From Hymenoscyphus infarciens (lineage: Eukaryota > Ascomycota > Leotiomycetes > Helotiales > Helotiaceae), in assembly GCA_001414345.1 (NCBI GenBank), contig LLCB01000710.1, forward strand, positions 1 through 11,592: a stretch of DNA of 11,592 nucleotides. The letters are read 5' to 3'. Below the pieces are notes generated by a model. The model was not told the DNA's origin. It was given only the letters and a program-made list of their open reading frames with translations, and made no database searches. The translations under genes were made by a program, and so were the position numbers. Positions 1 through 8,729 of this stretch are shown here, piece after piece (the stretch's first letter is position 1; each line of letters starts with the position of its first letter).

Positions 1-1900
1 GGTACTAAAGGCTATTATATTATTATAAGAATATACTAGCTATTACTCCTTCTAAGGAGTCTATTTCTACCTTTATATTATAATTAGAGTTAAAGTAGTA
101 TAAGGTTTATATAGTAAGTAGCCTAGTTCTTAACACTTTAAAGGCTTTATTATATTTAGATGTCTATAGAAATAGCTCTATAAGGCGTATTATTATAGTT
201 AAGGGTTTAGCGATTTTAGTATAACCTTTAATAAATTATCTATAGAATCTTATAAACTCTAGGTAAGACTTTACACCTATTATAGTATTAGGTTAGACCT
301 AGTTTTATAAAGGCTCTACTTTTTTAGAGTTAACTTTAAGTCTTTTTATAGTTAAGATAAATCCTAAGTATTTAACTCTAGTAATACTAAATTTACTTTT
401 CTTAATATCTATCTAAAGTCTTACTTCTTAAAGCTAATTTAGAACCTTTCTAACCTATTTCTTATATTTTTTAATAGTATCTAAATAAATTAAAATGTCG
501 TCTAAGTAAGTAATATAGAAGTTATCTAGATAGTTAATTAAGACGTTATTTATATAACATTAATAGGTAGTAGAGCTATTATAGAGTTTAAAAGAAAGAA
601 CCTTATATTTATATATACTATACCTAGTTCTAAACGTAGTTATCTCTTCTAATTTAAGGTCTATTTAGATATAATAGAAAGCTTATCTAATATCTAATTT
701 AGTAAAGATTTTAGCTATTCTTATCTTAGAAAGGAGCTTATTAATATAAGGGATTAGGTAGAGATTGTTTTAGGTTAGAGTGTTTAGCTTCTTATAATTA
801 ATATAGAACTATAACTTATTACTATTAGCCTTTTTAATAAAGAGTACTAGAGAGGTAAAAAGGCTATTACTATTAATAATAAACCTCTTATCTAGATTCT
901 TTATAAGATACTCCTTTATAGCTTTAAGCTCTATAGTTAACTATTAATATAGAGGTAAAAAGGAGTTAGGAAGTAGCTTATTTAAAGTAATCTTATAGTT
1001 ATATTCTTAGTAAGAAGGGAGCTTATTAGAAGCTACTTTTAAGAACACGTCTTTATAAAATAAGTAATACTTTAGAAGTCGAGCTTATATTAGAGCTCTT
1101 ATCTTATTATTATCTTAGAGAGGGTCTAATCTCTTATTAATAACCTAATCTAGCTTATAGAGGCTTATTATATAAAATTCTAAATTAAGCTGTTTTATAT
1201 TATAATATATTATATTTATACTTATTTTATAAATAAAGAAGTATAGAGTCTAGTCTTTTAAGGCTATACTAGTAGTTTATAGAGGCTTTAGACTAAAGTT
1301 AGATATTAAAATTTTAGGAGGTATTATTATAGATAGAAATAATAACTTAGTAATATTTATAAGTCTACCTTTTTTACGTCTTTCTTATTACTAGATAGTA
1401 TATTCCTTTTAATTTATATCTAACTAGTAATTTAAAAAGGGTTTCTAGTTCTAGCTAGAAAGAGAAAGTAAAATTTCCTTACTATAGTAGAGAGTTAGAG
1501 GGTAATTAGCTAGCTAAATAATCTAGCTCTTTAAAAGGTTAAGAAGGACTTTAAAGTAGTTTAACTATTTATTATTAATAATTAGGTCTTACTATCTAAG
1601 GTCTAGGATAATAAAGGGGTAGTTAAGAATATAACGTTTATTAATATTTAAATATAGTTATATAAACTAATTTACCTAGCTTTTAATACTATTATTATAT
1701 CTATAAATAGATACTATATATAGTAATCTCTAAATCTTTAAACCTATTAACTTAGATAAGTATAGAGCTAAAGGCTGATTTAGAAATAAGTATCTATTTA
1801 CTTTTATATCTACTAAAGCTTATATTTTAATACTATATTCTTATATACTAAGAGTAGTATTTATAAGGAATTGTTTTCCTTCTATAAGCTTAGAAAGATC
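1..1900 (-). pseudogene. Degenerate pol: protease, reverse transcriptase, start of RNase H
   Basis: One minus-strand frame runs the whole length, interrupted by stops. The protease region reads ALVD followed by a mutated active site (1799-1819; DIKV where DSGA or DTGA is usual) and later an ILDL motif. Reverse transcriptase shows KLDIR-stop-AF (catalytic Asp codon 692-694), a TTFRTRY block and YLDDILIY (485-508), so the three polymerase aspartates survive. Downstream come DIKKSKFSITRVKYLGF and SYLEFIRFYR, the usual region after the palm, then an RNase H start (VEIDSLEGVIA) at the window edge. Stops fall where Trp, Gln or Arg is expected (for example CAA to TAA after LDIR), consistent with C-to-T and G-to-A change. 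I see no frameshift between protease and RNase H. Pseudogene status is certain; the upstream end is approximate. Confidence 0.9.
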
Positions 1901-2055
1901 GAGTCTAGCTAGATTATATTTATATAAGCCTAAGAAGGAATTTTTACCTAAGCCTCTTTATTTTCCTCTTAACTTAGCTTAGAATTAGAGTACTCTTTAG
2001 AAGGTTATTCTTCTTTAAATTAGTTATTTATCTTATTAATAGTAGGAAAATTAGA

Positions 2056-3300
2056 GTAATTAGGTTTAAAATACCTAGGCTTACTATAATAGTAATAATT
2101 TATACTAGTAAGGACTCGGTTTATTAATATAGTCTTTAATTTTTTACTAGTAGAAAATAGTCTAGGAGTTTATAAAATCTTCTAAGATATAAGATTAAGT
2201 CTATATAAGAGTAGAGAGGTTTTTAGAGTAGAGCTAAGTAAGGATTAAAAAGTACTTATCTTTTTAAATAATAAGGTTATACTAATTAGTTTAGCTATAG
2301 TACTAGTTATAGATAACTCTATATTTTAATACTTCTCTTTATCTAAAGATAAAAGATATATTACTATCTTATTAAAATTATAATTCTAATCTCTCTTAGT
2401 TAAAGTAAAGCTACCTTAGAGCTATAGTATAATCTTATTCTATATCGAGTAGAATCTTTCTAACTCTAGTATTCCTCTAAGTATAGCTATACTTAAGAAG
2501 CGTACTTTAAAATCTAAAAAAGTTTCTCTTATATAACTCTTTCTACCTATTTATAAGGCTTAAAATTTATTCTAAGTATCCTTCTTCTTATAACTAGTTA
2601 AGAAGTAGGAATTAAGAAGTTTAATTATATCTTATTAATCTTTAAAAGCTATATTACTTAAATTAGACTTATATTAGAGCTCTAAGTAGTTCTTAGTAAG
2701 TTTTATAGTTATTCCCTAGATAAAGGCTTTATAAGTTTTAAGTATATAGTAATAGTTAGTATTTACTTAGAGTCTATTATATATAGATATCTTCTATTAC
2801 TTATAAGTAGGTAAAGTATTATTATTTAAAGGTTTAATTTTCTCTATAATCTTACTTTTAATAAGTTAAAGGGCTTTTAGAGTGCTTTTAGGTTATAGAT
2901 ATAAAGAAGGTTATTATAAAGAAGGAATATTAAAAGTAGGGTCTCGCTTCTAATAATAGTTTAAAAAGATAAAAGGAGGTATTTATATAAGTTAGATAAG
3001 ACTTAGACTATAGTTATTATTTAGTAGTTATTAATTTATTTATTATATAAGGTCTAATAATTAAGTAATCTAATTATCTTACTTTAAAATTTTCTATTCT
3101 TTTTCTTAATCCTTAGCCTCTATAGCTTAGATTATACTCTATATCTCGTCTATATTAGAGAAGTCTTATTAATCTCTCTAGCTTCTAGGTATAGAGCCTT
3201 TACCTTTATTATTCTTAGACTTCTTAGTATTCTTAGGGCTATAGTACTAAGTTAGAGACGTTTTAGTAAGAGCTTAACTTTATTACTTAAAGAGGGGCTC
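2056..3300 (-). pseudogene. Degenerate gag with a mutated CCHC zinc knuckle
   Basis: At 2056-2097 the minus strand reads YYYYSKPRYFKPNY. It aligns to a retroviral-type zinc knuckle (C-x2-C-x4-H-x4-C, with a GKPGHFKPN-like core) if each Cys has become Tyr (TGY to TAY), the His has become Tyr (CAY to TAY) and both Gly have become Ser or Arg. All are RIP-type transitions. The knuckle frame differs by one from the protease/RT frame, so the element had either a gag-pol frameshift or an indel. Upstream, about 1.1 kb of stop-riddled sequence should hold the capsid region of gag, but I could not fix its frame or start codon. The knuckle is a strong call; the extent of gag is an inference from position. 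Confidence 0.6.
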
Positions 3301-4165
3301 TATACTTAAAAGCAGAGCTTAGGAGAGACCTAGAGTTACTCTAGATTCTAATATATTAAATATTAAATTAGAAGAGAGAAGTAAAAGAAGCGATTTAGAA
3401 GTTTTTTAGATAACTATTTATATTATTAACTATCTAAATTATATATAGTAATCTCTATATAGAGAGGGTTATTAGGATTCTTAGGAATACTTAGTATATT
3501 CTAATCCCTTAATATATAAAATACGATTTTTACTAGCTATCTATATAGATACTAAACCCTAGTATTACTAGCTATCTAGGAGATCTCTAGAATCCTAGCT
3601 ATTTAAGAATATGTTATTATAGTCTAATTAGAGGCTAAATCGAAATCGAAACAAAAAAAGCGATAATAAGCTTAAAAGAGATATTATAAAAGCTATTACT
3701 AGTAAAGAAGAGTTATTGTTTTTATATAATAGTACGAAATATATATAACTATAGTAGAGGTATATAGAAGTATATATAGTAGAATAACGTATATAGATAC
3801 TAGGTACTAATATAGAAGAAAATAATAACTATCCCTTTATTATATTAAATATAAACGTCTATATATAAGAAGGTTAGAAGCTTCTAAGTTCTAATAATAA
3901 TAATAACTAAGCCCTGCCTAATATAGCTAATACTAAATAATAAGAGCTAAAAAGCTAAATATATAACCTCTAATCTTTTAGAAAGCTAAACATATAACAT
4001 CTAAACCTTAATCTCTTCTATATATAAATATTAGATATTAATACCTTTAGCACTTCGCTTATATAAGTATCGGTTATTCGTAATCTCGGCCCTAGAGGTA
4101 TTAGAGGTATCGGCACTACTTAGAAGTATTAGCAGTTTCACGAATACCGACAATTTAGAATAGTG

Positions 4166-4203
4166 CTATTATATAATAATCTAGCTATTATATAATAATC
4201 TAG
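4166..4203. repeat. Exact 19-bp tandem duplication
   Basis: The 19-base unit CTATTATATAATAATCTAG occurs twice back to back (4166-4184 and 4185-4203) without a mismatch. It lies at the edge of the less-mutated subregion. An exact copy inside heavily mutated DNA suggests the duplication arose after most of the RIP, though the unit is short and AT-rich. Confidence 0.85.
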
Positions 4204-4331
4204 GATAGTATACTATTATAATTAAGTATAAGGTTACTAATAAAGAGAAGAGGGATTAAGGATTTAGAACCTTACCTTTTAAATAGACTTAAGAGACTAT
4301 CTTTTAGTAGACAACCTAGGATTAGAATCGT

Positions 4332-4388
4332 TAGAGCTCTCTACTATAATAATAACGTTTAATACTATCTGTTAGTAAGAGAGCTCTA
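4332..4388. repeat. Inverted repeat with 11-bp arms
   Basis: TAGAGCTCTCT at 4332-4342 is the exact reverse complement of AGAGAGCTCTA at 4378-4388, separated by 35 bases. It lies about 70 bases beyond the stop codon of the integrase-core pseudogene. It could be a remnant of a transposon end or a transcript hairpin, but nothing ties it to either. Confidence 0.6.
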
Positions 4389-4454
4389 TAAAGAAGAAGG
4401 CCTAATCTTAAGAATAAATTAGTAGTCTCTAAAGTAGATTAATTAAATATAAAT

Positions 4455-5980
4455 TTATCTACTAATATCCGTCTCTAAATCTTCTTCTAAATTATCTTCG
4501 ACTAGCGAGGTATATCTATTAGTTATATACTCTCTTAAATCCTCATCTAATCTCGCTAAACTATCGTTATCTAACTCCTCTAATTCCTTATCTAAGAAGT
4601 CGCTATTATATAGATAATCTAGTACTACGTTCGTCGCTTAATCGCTTTTATCTTCGTTACTAAAGTATATACTAAATTTATCTCGATTAGCTTTTCTAGC
4701 TTTCTTTAATCCTTAAGCTACTTTAGAGTATAGCTCTCACTTATATACTCTCTCTAGCTTATCTAAAAGGCCTAATCTTACTAAATTACTCTCTTAGATA
4801 TACGCTAATAATTCTACTCTTAAATCTAAGTATACTATAGTATAAGTTTCCTCCTCTTTAGTATATATTATCTTATTAATTAGTAGTATATATCTATATA
4901 CTAATAATTTTATTTTATACTACTCTAGAGTTACCTAAAGTAAATATATATTAATATCCTAATTCTTATATAATTCCTAAAGCTTAGTAAGCTTCTTAGT
5001 AAGTATCTTAATACTATAATCCTCTACTAAATACTCTTTACTCCTAAGATAGTAAAAGTTAGTCTATAGTACTTCTAGTACCTTATACTCTTAATTAGCA
5101 TTAGTACGAATATAATAGCGATTCTATATATATATAAACGTTTAAAGCTCTTTTTAGATAATTAGAATATATATATATAATATAGCGATTATATTAAGAA
5201 GACTCTTTTTAGAAAATAACCTCTTTTTATAGATATCTTAGAAGTATATCTTCTACTTATTTAAAGACTCTTTTACGAGCTATCTCTACTAAGCCTTAAT
5301 ACGTTAGTTAGCTATAGAAGTACTAAACTAATATAGGTCTGAAAATTAGTATAGCTTCTTACTACTTTCTATAGCTTGTTATTAACGAAGTATATAGTAA
5401 GTGTCTACTACTATTAGAGATTCTAATCCTTGATCTAATTATATATAATATAGTATTTTTCTAAGGCTACTTATAGTATTACTATATTATTATAGAGTAG
5501 ATACTACTATATTATTTAAGATACTATAATAGCTTTAAAAGAGAAATTAAGCGTAGGTATTAATACTAGTATATATCTTAATACTAATAAACCTTAATTT
5601 ATAATATCTATTAATACTTTATATAAAATTAGGCTCTAGTATAACATATTTACTATAAGCATTCTTAATCTCTTATAATCTACGATTATACCCCTCTTTA
5701 TTAACCTTTAATAATGCCTTTTAAATCTTATTCTAGCTCTATCTTTTATCTCTATCTCTATTAACACTATAAGTATTAAGGTATATATAGAAGAACCTAA
5801 GGCCAAAGCTCCTTATAGTACTAAAGTAGCTATATTCGTAGATCTTATACTAAAGAATAGCTTCTAGCTCTTTACGCTCTTTCTATATAAGGAACTTTTA
5901 ACGTTAAAAGCCTATTTTAAATCGTAACCTTTAAAACCTCTAAGGCTTAATTATAAAGCTCTTATAATTTAACGTATATA
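4455..5980 (-). pseudogene. RIP-inactivated fungal integrase-core (DDE) protein
   Basis: One minus-strand frame ends at a TAA (4455-4457) and can be followed upstream for about 1.5 kb with in-frame stops but no frameshift. Motifs in order are: a Trp/Gly-rich entry region (about 5660-5900); INRYYKL near 5595-5615, which matches the IDGYCKL-type first-Asp motif of fungal integrase-core proteins; LDQGLESLIVVDTYY near 5394-5438, the second-Asp motif, with Asp retained at 5433-5435; and ANQRIKAxx near 5289-5310, the NQRIEAWW motif with both Trp as stops. A long tail ends in an acidic, Glu/Asp/Leu-rich stretch (4455-4640). The first Asp reads as Asn (5610-5612) and the Glu as Lys (5295-5297), both TpG-to-TpA changes. 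The family is related in fold to retroviral integrases. I assign it from motif memory, and the mobile-element superfamily is not identified. The N-terminal limit is uncertain. Confidence 0.75.
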
Positions 5981-6292
5981 CTATACTTAAATTAGATAAT
6001 CTTATATCTTTAAAGAGATATACTACTCGTATATATAAGATAGGAGTAGTCTTACTTTTTTTATACTAGTAAAGGTTCTACTCTATATTAATTTAAAGCT
6101 TAAGAGTAGTATTAGAGACGTTAATATTATACTCACTTTTAAGAATATCGTATATCTCTTAAGTAGAGACTTCCTTTTAGTATAACTCCTTTATAAACAC
6201 CCTATATAGCTCTAAATCGATAAACTAACATAGTATATTTAGGCTTCTATTATACGCTTAAAATCGCTCTTTTTATACTTCCTACTATATAA
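5981..6292. other. AT-rich stretch upstream of the integrase-core pseudogene
   Basis: This probably includes the N-terminal codons or 5' end of the same element on the minus strand, since its frame continues with stops and no recognisable motif. Nothing else is seen here. CA and TG remain rare, so it belongs to the RIP-affected block. Confidence 0.4.
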
Positions 6293-6641
6293 GGCCGCTA
6301 CTAGAGCTTATCCTCTTCCTTCTCTTATCGTCGTTAGTACTCGAATTTAAGAGAGGAGAGAGAGTATATATAGTAGTAGAATAGTACTTTCAAAGGAAGG
6401 AATAATATAAAGTAGTATTTAAAGGAAGAAGCAACTAATTCGATTTATCTTAAGAAGTTCTACTACTAAGGATATCGTACTTTAATAGATACCTAGGGCC
6501 GCTACTAGAGCTTATTCTCTTTCTTCTTCTATCGTCGTTAGTACTCGAATTTAAGAGGAGAGAGAGAGTATATATAGTAGTAGAATAACACTTTCAAAAG
6601 AAGGAACAATAGAGAGTAGTATATAGTATTCAAAGGAAGAA
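6293..6641. repeat. Direct duplication, two diverged copies 204 bp apart
   Basis: Copy one starts at 6293 and copy two at 6497, both with GGCCGCTACTAGAGCTTA. The copies share about 140 bases, including an identical block containing ATCGTCGTTAGTACTCGAAT, a GA-rich run with a TATATATAGTAGTAGAAT stretch, and a TTTCAAA-GAAGGAA segment. They differ by scattered changes, mostly C/T and A/G, and a few small indels in the GA-rich part. About 65 bases of unrelated sequence separate them. The pair sits just upstream (minus strand) of the integrase-core remnant and could be subterminal repeats of that element, but this is only positional inference. Confidence 0.85.
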
Positions 6642-6997
6642 GTAATATAAGAGGGTTAGTATATAAGATAAGCACACTTTCTAGCTTATAAAATAAATAG
6701 TACTAACTCTAATTAAGAAATTAGTATATAATCGAGAAAAGTAGCTAAAAGTGCTTAAATAATCTTAAATCAAGATTATTTAAGCTTTTAAAGTAAGCTA
6801 ATTACTTTAATATTAAGTAATCTAGAGTAATTAGTTTAAAAAAGGCCTAGTTTTAAGATATAATTTAGGAACTTATTATAATAATAAAAGTCGATTTATA
6901 TAGTCTTTTTATATTATATATATATATCTCTTACTCTAATATGTTTTAATTTAATATTTAATACCTTTTATAATTATTTATTAATTATATAACTTTT
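6642..6997. other. AT-rich non-coding stretch
   Basis: No coding frame is visible. It contains a strong hairpin (6753-6785), a weaker 9-bp inverted repeat (CTAATTACT at 6798-6806 with AGTAATTAG at 6826-6834), and a (TA)n run near 6915-6930. It may be the terminal region of a decayed element. Confidence 0.4.
6753..6785. repeat. Perfect 14-bp inverted repeat with a 5-base loop
   Basis: GCTTAAATAATCTT (6753-6766) is the exact reverse complement of AAGATTATTTAAGC (6772-6785), with AAATC between. The perfect arms are notable in DNA that is otherwise heavily mutated. It could be a remnant transposon end, a terminator-like hairpin or a replication-derived palindrome; no function can be assigned. 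Confidence 0.8.
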
Positions 6998-7163
6998 ATA
7001 ATTTATAATTTATGATTTACGATTTATAATTTAGCTTCTAAAAAATCTACGTTTATTAATTTACGATTTACGATTTACGATTTAGCTCTAAAGAGCTATA
7101 TACTTAGAAATCTAAGCTTTACGATTTACGATTTGCGATTTACGATTTGCGATTTGCGATTTA
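6998..7163. repeat. Three arrays of a degenerate heptamer, ATTTRCG type
   Basis: Period-7 repeats occur at about 6998-7034 (units mostly ATTTATA, one ATTTATG, one ATTTACG), at 7056-7084 (ATTTACG units) and at 7118-7163 (ATTTACG mixed with ATTTGCG). Between the second and third arrays are two small palindromes, TAGCTCTAAAGAGCTA (7083-7098) and CTTAGAAATCTAAG (7103-7116). The arrays stop exactly where base composition turns normal. Unit variants differ by the transitions that RIP would cause. This is not the TTAGGG telomere repeat. Confidence 0.85.
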
Positions 7164-8028
7164 GTCGTCGTTTCCGACTTTTGGTATGTACGGGACGCCC
7201 TACTTAGCGAGGGGGAAATATTATACCCCACGAGAACTAATCTAGATAAAGTTCACTGAGTGAATTTTTCGTCCCAGAAGCCTTCAGAAAATTTCGTTTC
7301 CCAAGATTTTCTAAAACAATAATCTCTCATGAAGTGAATGACGACGAAACAAAAATCTCCCAAAATCAAGAGATGATCGGTCCACGGATACATTCCCATA
7401 CAATCTCTCCCAGTCTTATTAGCTGACTTACCTTCCCGAAGCTCGTTCAGAAACCTGCTAACAAAAACAAAAGTTTCCTCATCCCCTCTATTCTTGAGTA
7501 CTCATTGATTACATCTCCTCCTACTTTATCAAGTTATCTTCCCAAAAAGTCCGATAATTTCGTCCACATCGCGAGTGCAACAAAAAATTGCCACTCAACC
7601 AACTCACTATCGAGGACCGATGAAGTCCAAAGTCCCCCTCGTTCAACAACGCTCGAAGTTCAAACAAGAAATATTCAAGCAGCAAATCTTCACCATCCAA
7701 AAAGAGAAACCGACAAGCAAAAAAAGGGGCTACTTTCTTCCCCACGTACCTACAACACGGACCTCATAACTCAAAACACCCCTCTCTACATGGTATCACG
7801 GTGTCACGGTGAAATCCAAACCCCTTTACAATTCATTCCAGTCATTCAAAAAAAGGAACAGTCGAGCTCAAACCCCAAAAATTGTACAGGAAACCAACCA
7901 CTAAAACCTCGCACCTCTTTAAAAAAAAAAACAGCCAAAATCAATCCTCCTTACACCCCCCACCCAACCACTTCGTGTAACAAAAACAGCACCAATCCTC
8001 GGCTACCCTCCCAAAAAGCCCATTCTCC

Positions 8029-8064
8029 ACACCAAGTAAAAACACACCAAGTAAAAACACACCA
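8029..8064. repeat. 15-bp tandem repeat, 2.4 copies
   Basis: The unit ACACCAAGTAAAAAC occurs at 8029-8043 and 8044-8058 and continues partly to 8064. It lies inside the C/A-rich stretch and is simple-sequence slippage in appearance. Confidence 0.85.
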
Positions 8065-8080
8065 CAAAAAAAGACAACTC

Positions 8081-8098
8081 AAAAATCGCAAAAATCGC
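8081..8098. repeat. 9-bp tandem pair AAAAATCGC
   Basis: Two exact copies, 8081-8089 and 8090-8098. The core AAATCGC is the reverse complement of the GCGATTT unit of the heptamer arrays near 7118-7163, so the same word occurs in opposite orientation on both sides of the C/A-rich stretch. Confidence 0.7.
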
Positions 8099-8729
8099 AA
8101 AAAACATTAAAAAAAAAAATTCCACTCCCTCCTCAGAGCCAGCCTCAAAGAAGCCTGTTAAATCTCATATAACTTTCTTTTCAACAAAAGTGGTTGTATT
8201 TACATCGCGGTAGAAAGAAGCTGATTACCCCCCCCAAGAGCTAATATCCATCTAATGCCAAACACCCAAATACGAAAGAACCAAACTACGAGTATTAAGA
8301 TTCTGGGCAGGAATGCCGTACGACCTTGATCCTTGCGCACATCAACACATTAGGGGGCGCAAAGCGAACTAAAAGTAAGTCGAATTGATGGATCGAGGTG
8401 TTTTAAAGGGGGGGTTGGTAGAATCCATGTAAATTGCACCTTTATTGGATCGGAAAGCGTGAGATGCAGATGCTGACGCGCTAATTTGCCGACACCGATC
8501 AGTTAGGTCCCCAAGCTGCAGAACATTTTGCGCCATTCTCTGCCTTGCAACGCTTTGATGCGAGTTTCTTGATATCGATAACGAGAATACAATACTTGTG
8601 CTGAAAAGTTCAAGTATACTCAACGTGGAGGGGAGGGGATTCTCGCTTAAAAAAAAGTTGGTGTGTACACTTGATGTTGGCAGGGAAAGAGTAAAGTAAA
8701 CAAGAGAAACAATTCAAATGAAATCTCCT

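Larger units (their letters stand above)
1..3300 (-). mobile_element. RIP-degraded Ty3/Gypsy LTR retrotransposon, truncated by the window edge
   Basis: Read on the minus strand, the order is gag zinc knuckle (about 2056-2097), aspartic protease (about 1560-1830), reverse transcriptase (about 250-900) and the start of RNase H (about 1-60). This is the Ty3/Gypsy gag-pol order. Integrase and the 3' LTR would lie beyond position 1. Every domain is crossed by in-frame stops, and CA and TG dinucleotides are almost missing on both strands, which is the pattern left by RIP in Pezizomycotina. The copy therefore cannot be autonomous. The upstream limit near 3300 is approximate, because I could not delimit an LTR or a primer-binding site. 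Family assignment is firm from the pol motifs; boundaries are not. Confidence 0.9.
3301..4454. other. AT-rich, RIP-affected spacer between two element remnants
   Basis: No reading frame with recognisable motifs was found on either strand. From its place upstream of gag on the minus strand, this stretch may contain the 5' leader and 5' LTR of the Ty3 element, but no LTR pair, TG...CA ends or primer-binding site can be shown, since the other LTR lies outside the window. A subregion of about 3900-4170 keeps more CA and TG dinucleotides than the surrounding DNA (roughly nine against almost none per 300 bases). It also has more CG, for example around 4070-4150, so it may have been mutated less. 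Two short repeats in it are listed separately. Confidence 0.5.
7164..8729. other. Intergenic DNA of normal composition, C/A-rich on the plus strand
   Basis: CA and TG are common again here, so RIP stops near 7165. From about 7440 to 8110 the plus strand is strongly enriched in C and A and poor in G. This removes stop codons and leaves a 201-codon open frame (7505-8110) of low-complexity Ser/Thr/Pro/Lys/Asn sequence with no recognisable domain, signal peptide or homologue; I judge it likely to be chance. An 84-codon minus frame (8369-8623) is likewise unremarkable. A 13-bp palindrome, TTCACTGAGTGAA, lies at 7252-7264. The last few hundred bases should hold the 3' UTR of ureG. No RNA gene was recognised. 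Confidence 0.6.

Noticed and set aside
3301..4331. Definite 5' LTR of the Ty3 element
   Set aside because: Position suggests it, but the matching LTR is outside the window and RIP has erased the end motifs, so limits cannot be shown.
6998..7163. Telomeric repeat or CRISPR-like array
   Set aside because: The period is 7 with ATTTRCG units, not TTAGGG. There are no spacers of even length, and the genome is eukaryotic.
7505..8110. Plus-strand 201-codon open frame as a gene
   Set aside because: Low-complexity product with no domain or signal peptide, explained by a G- and T-poor strand that rarely forms stop codons. Kept only as a finding.
8369..8623. Minus-strand 84-codon open frame downstream of ureG
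   Set aside because: No recognisable motif, and it lies in the likely ureG 3' flank. Length is within chance expectation.
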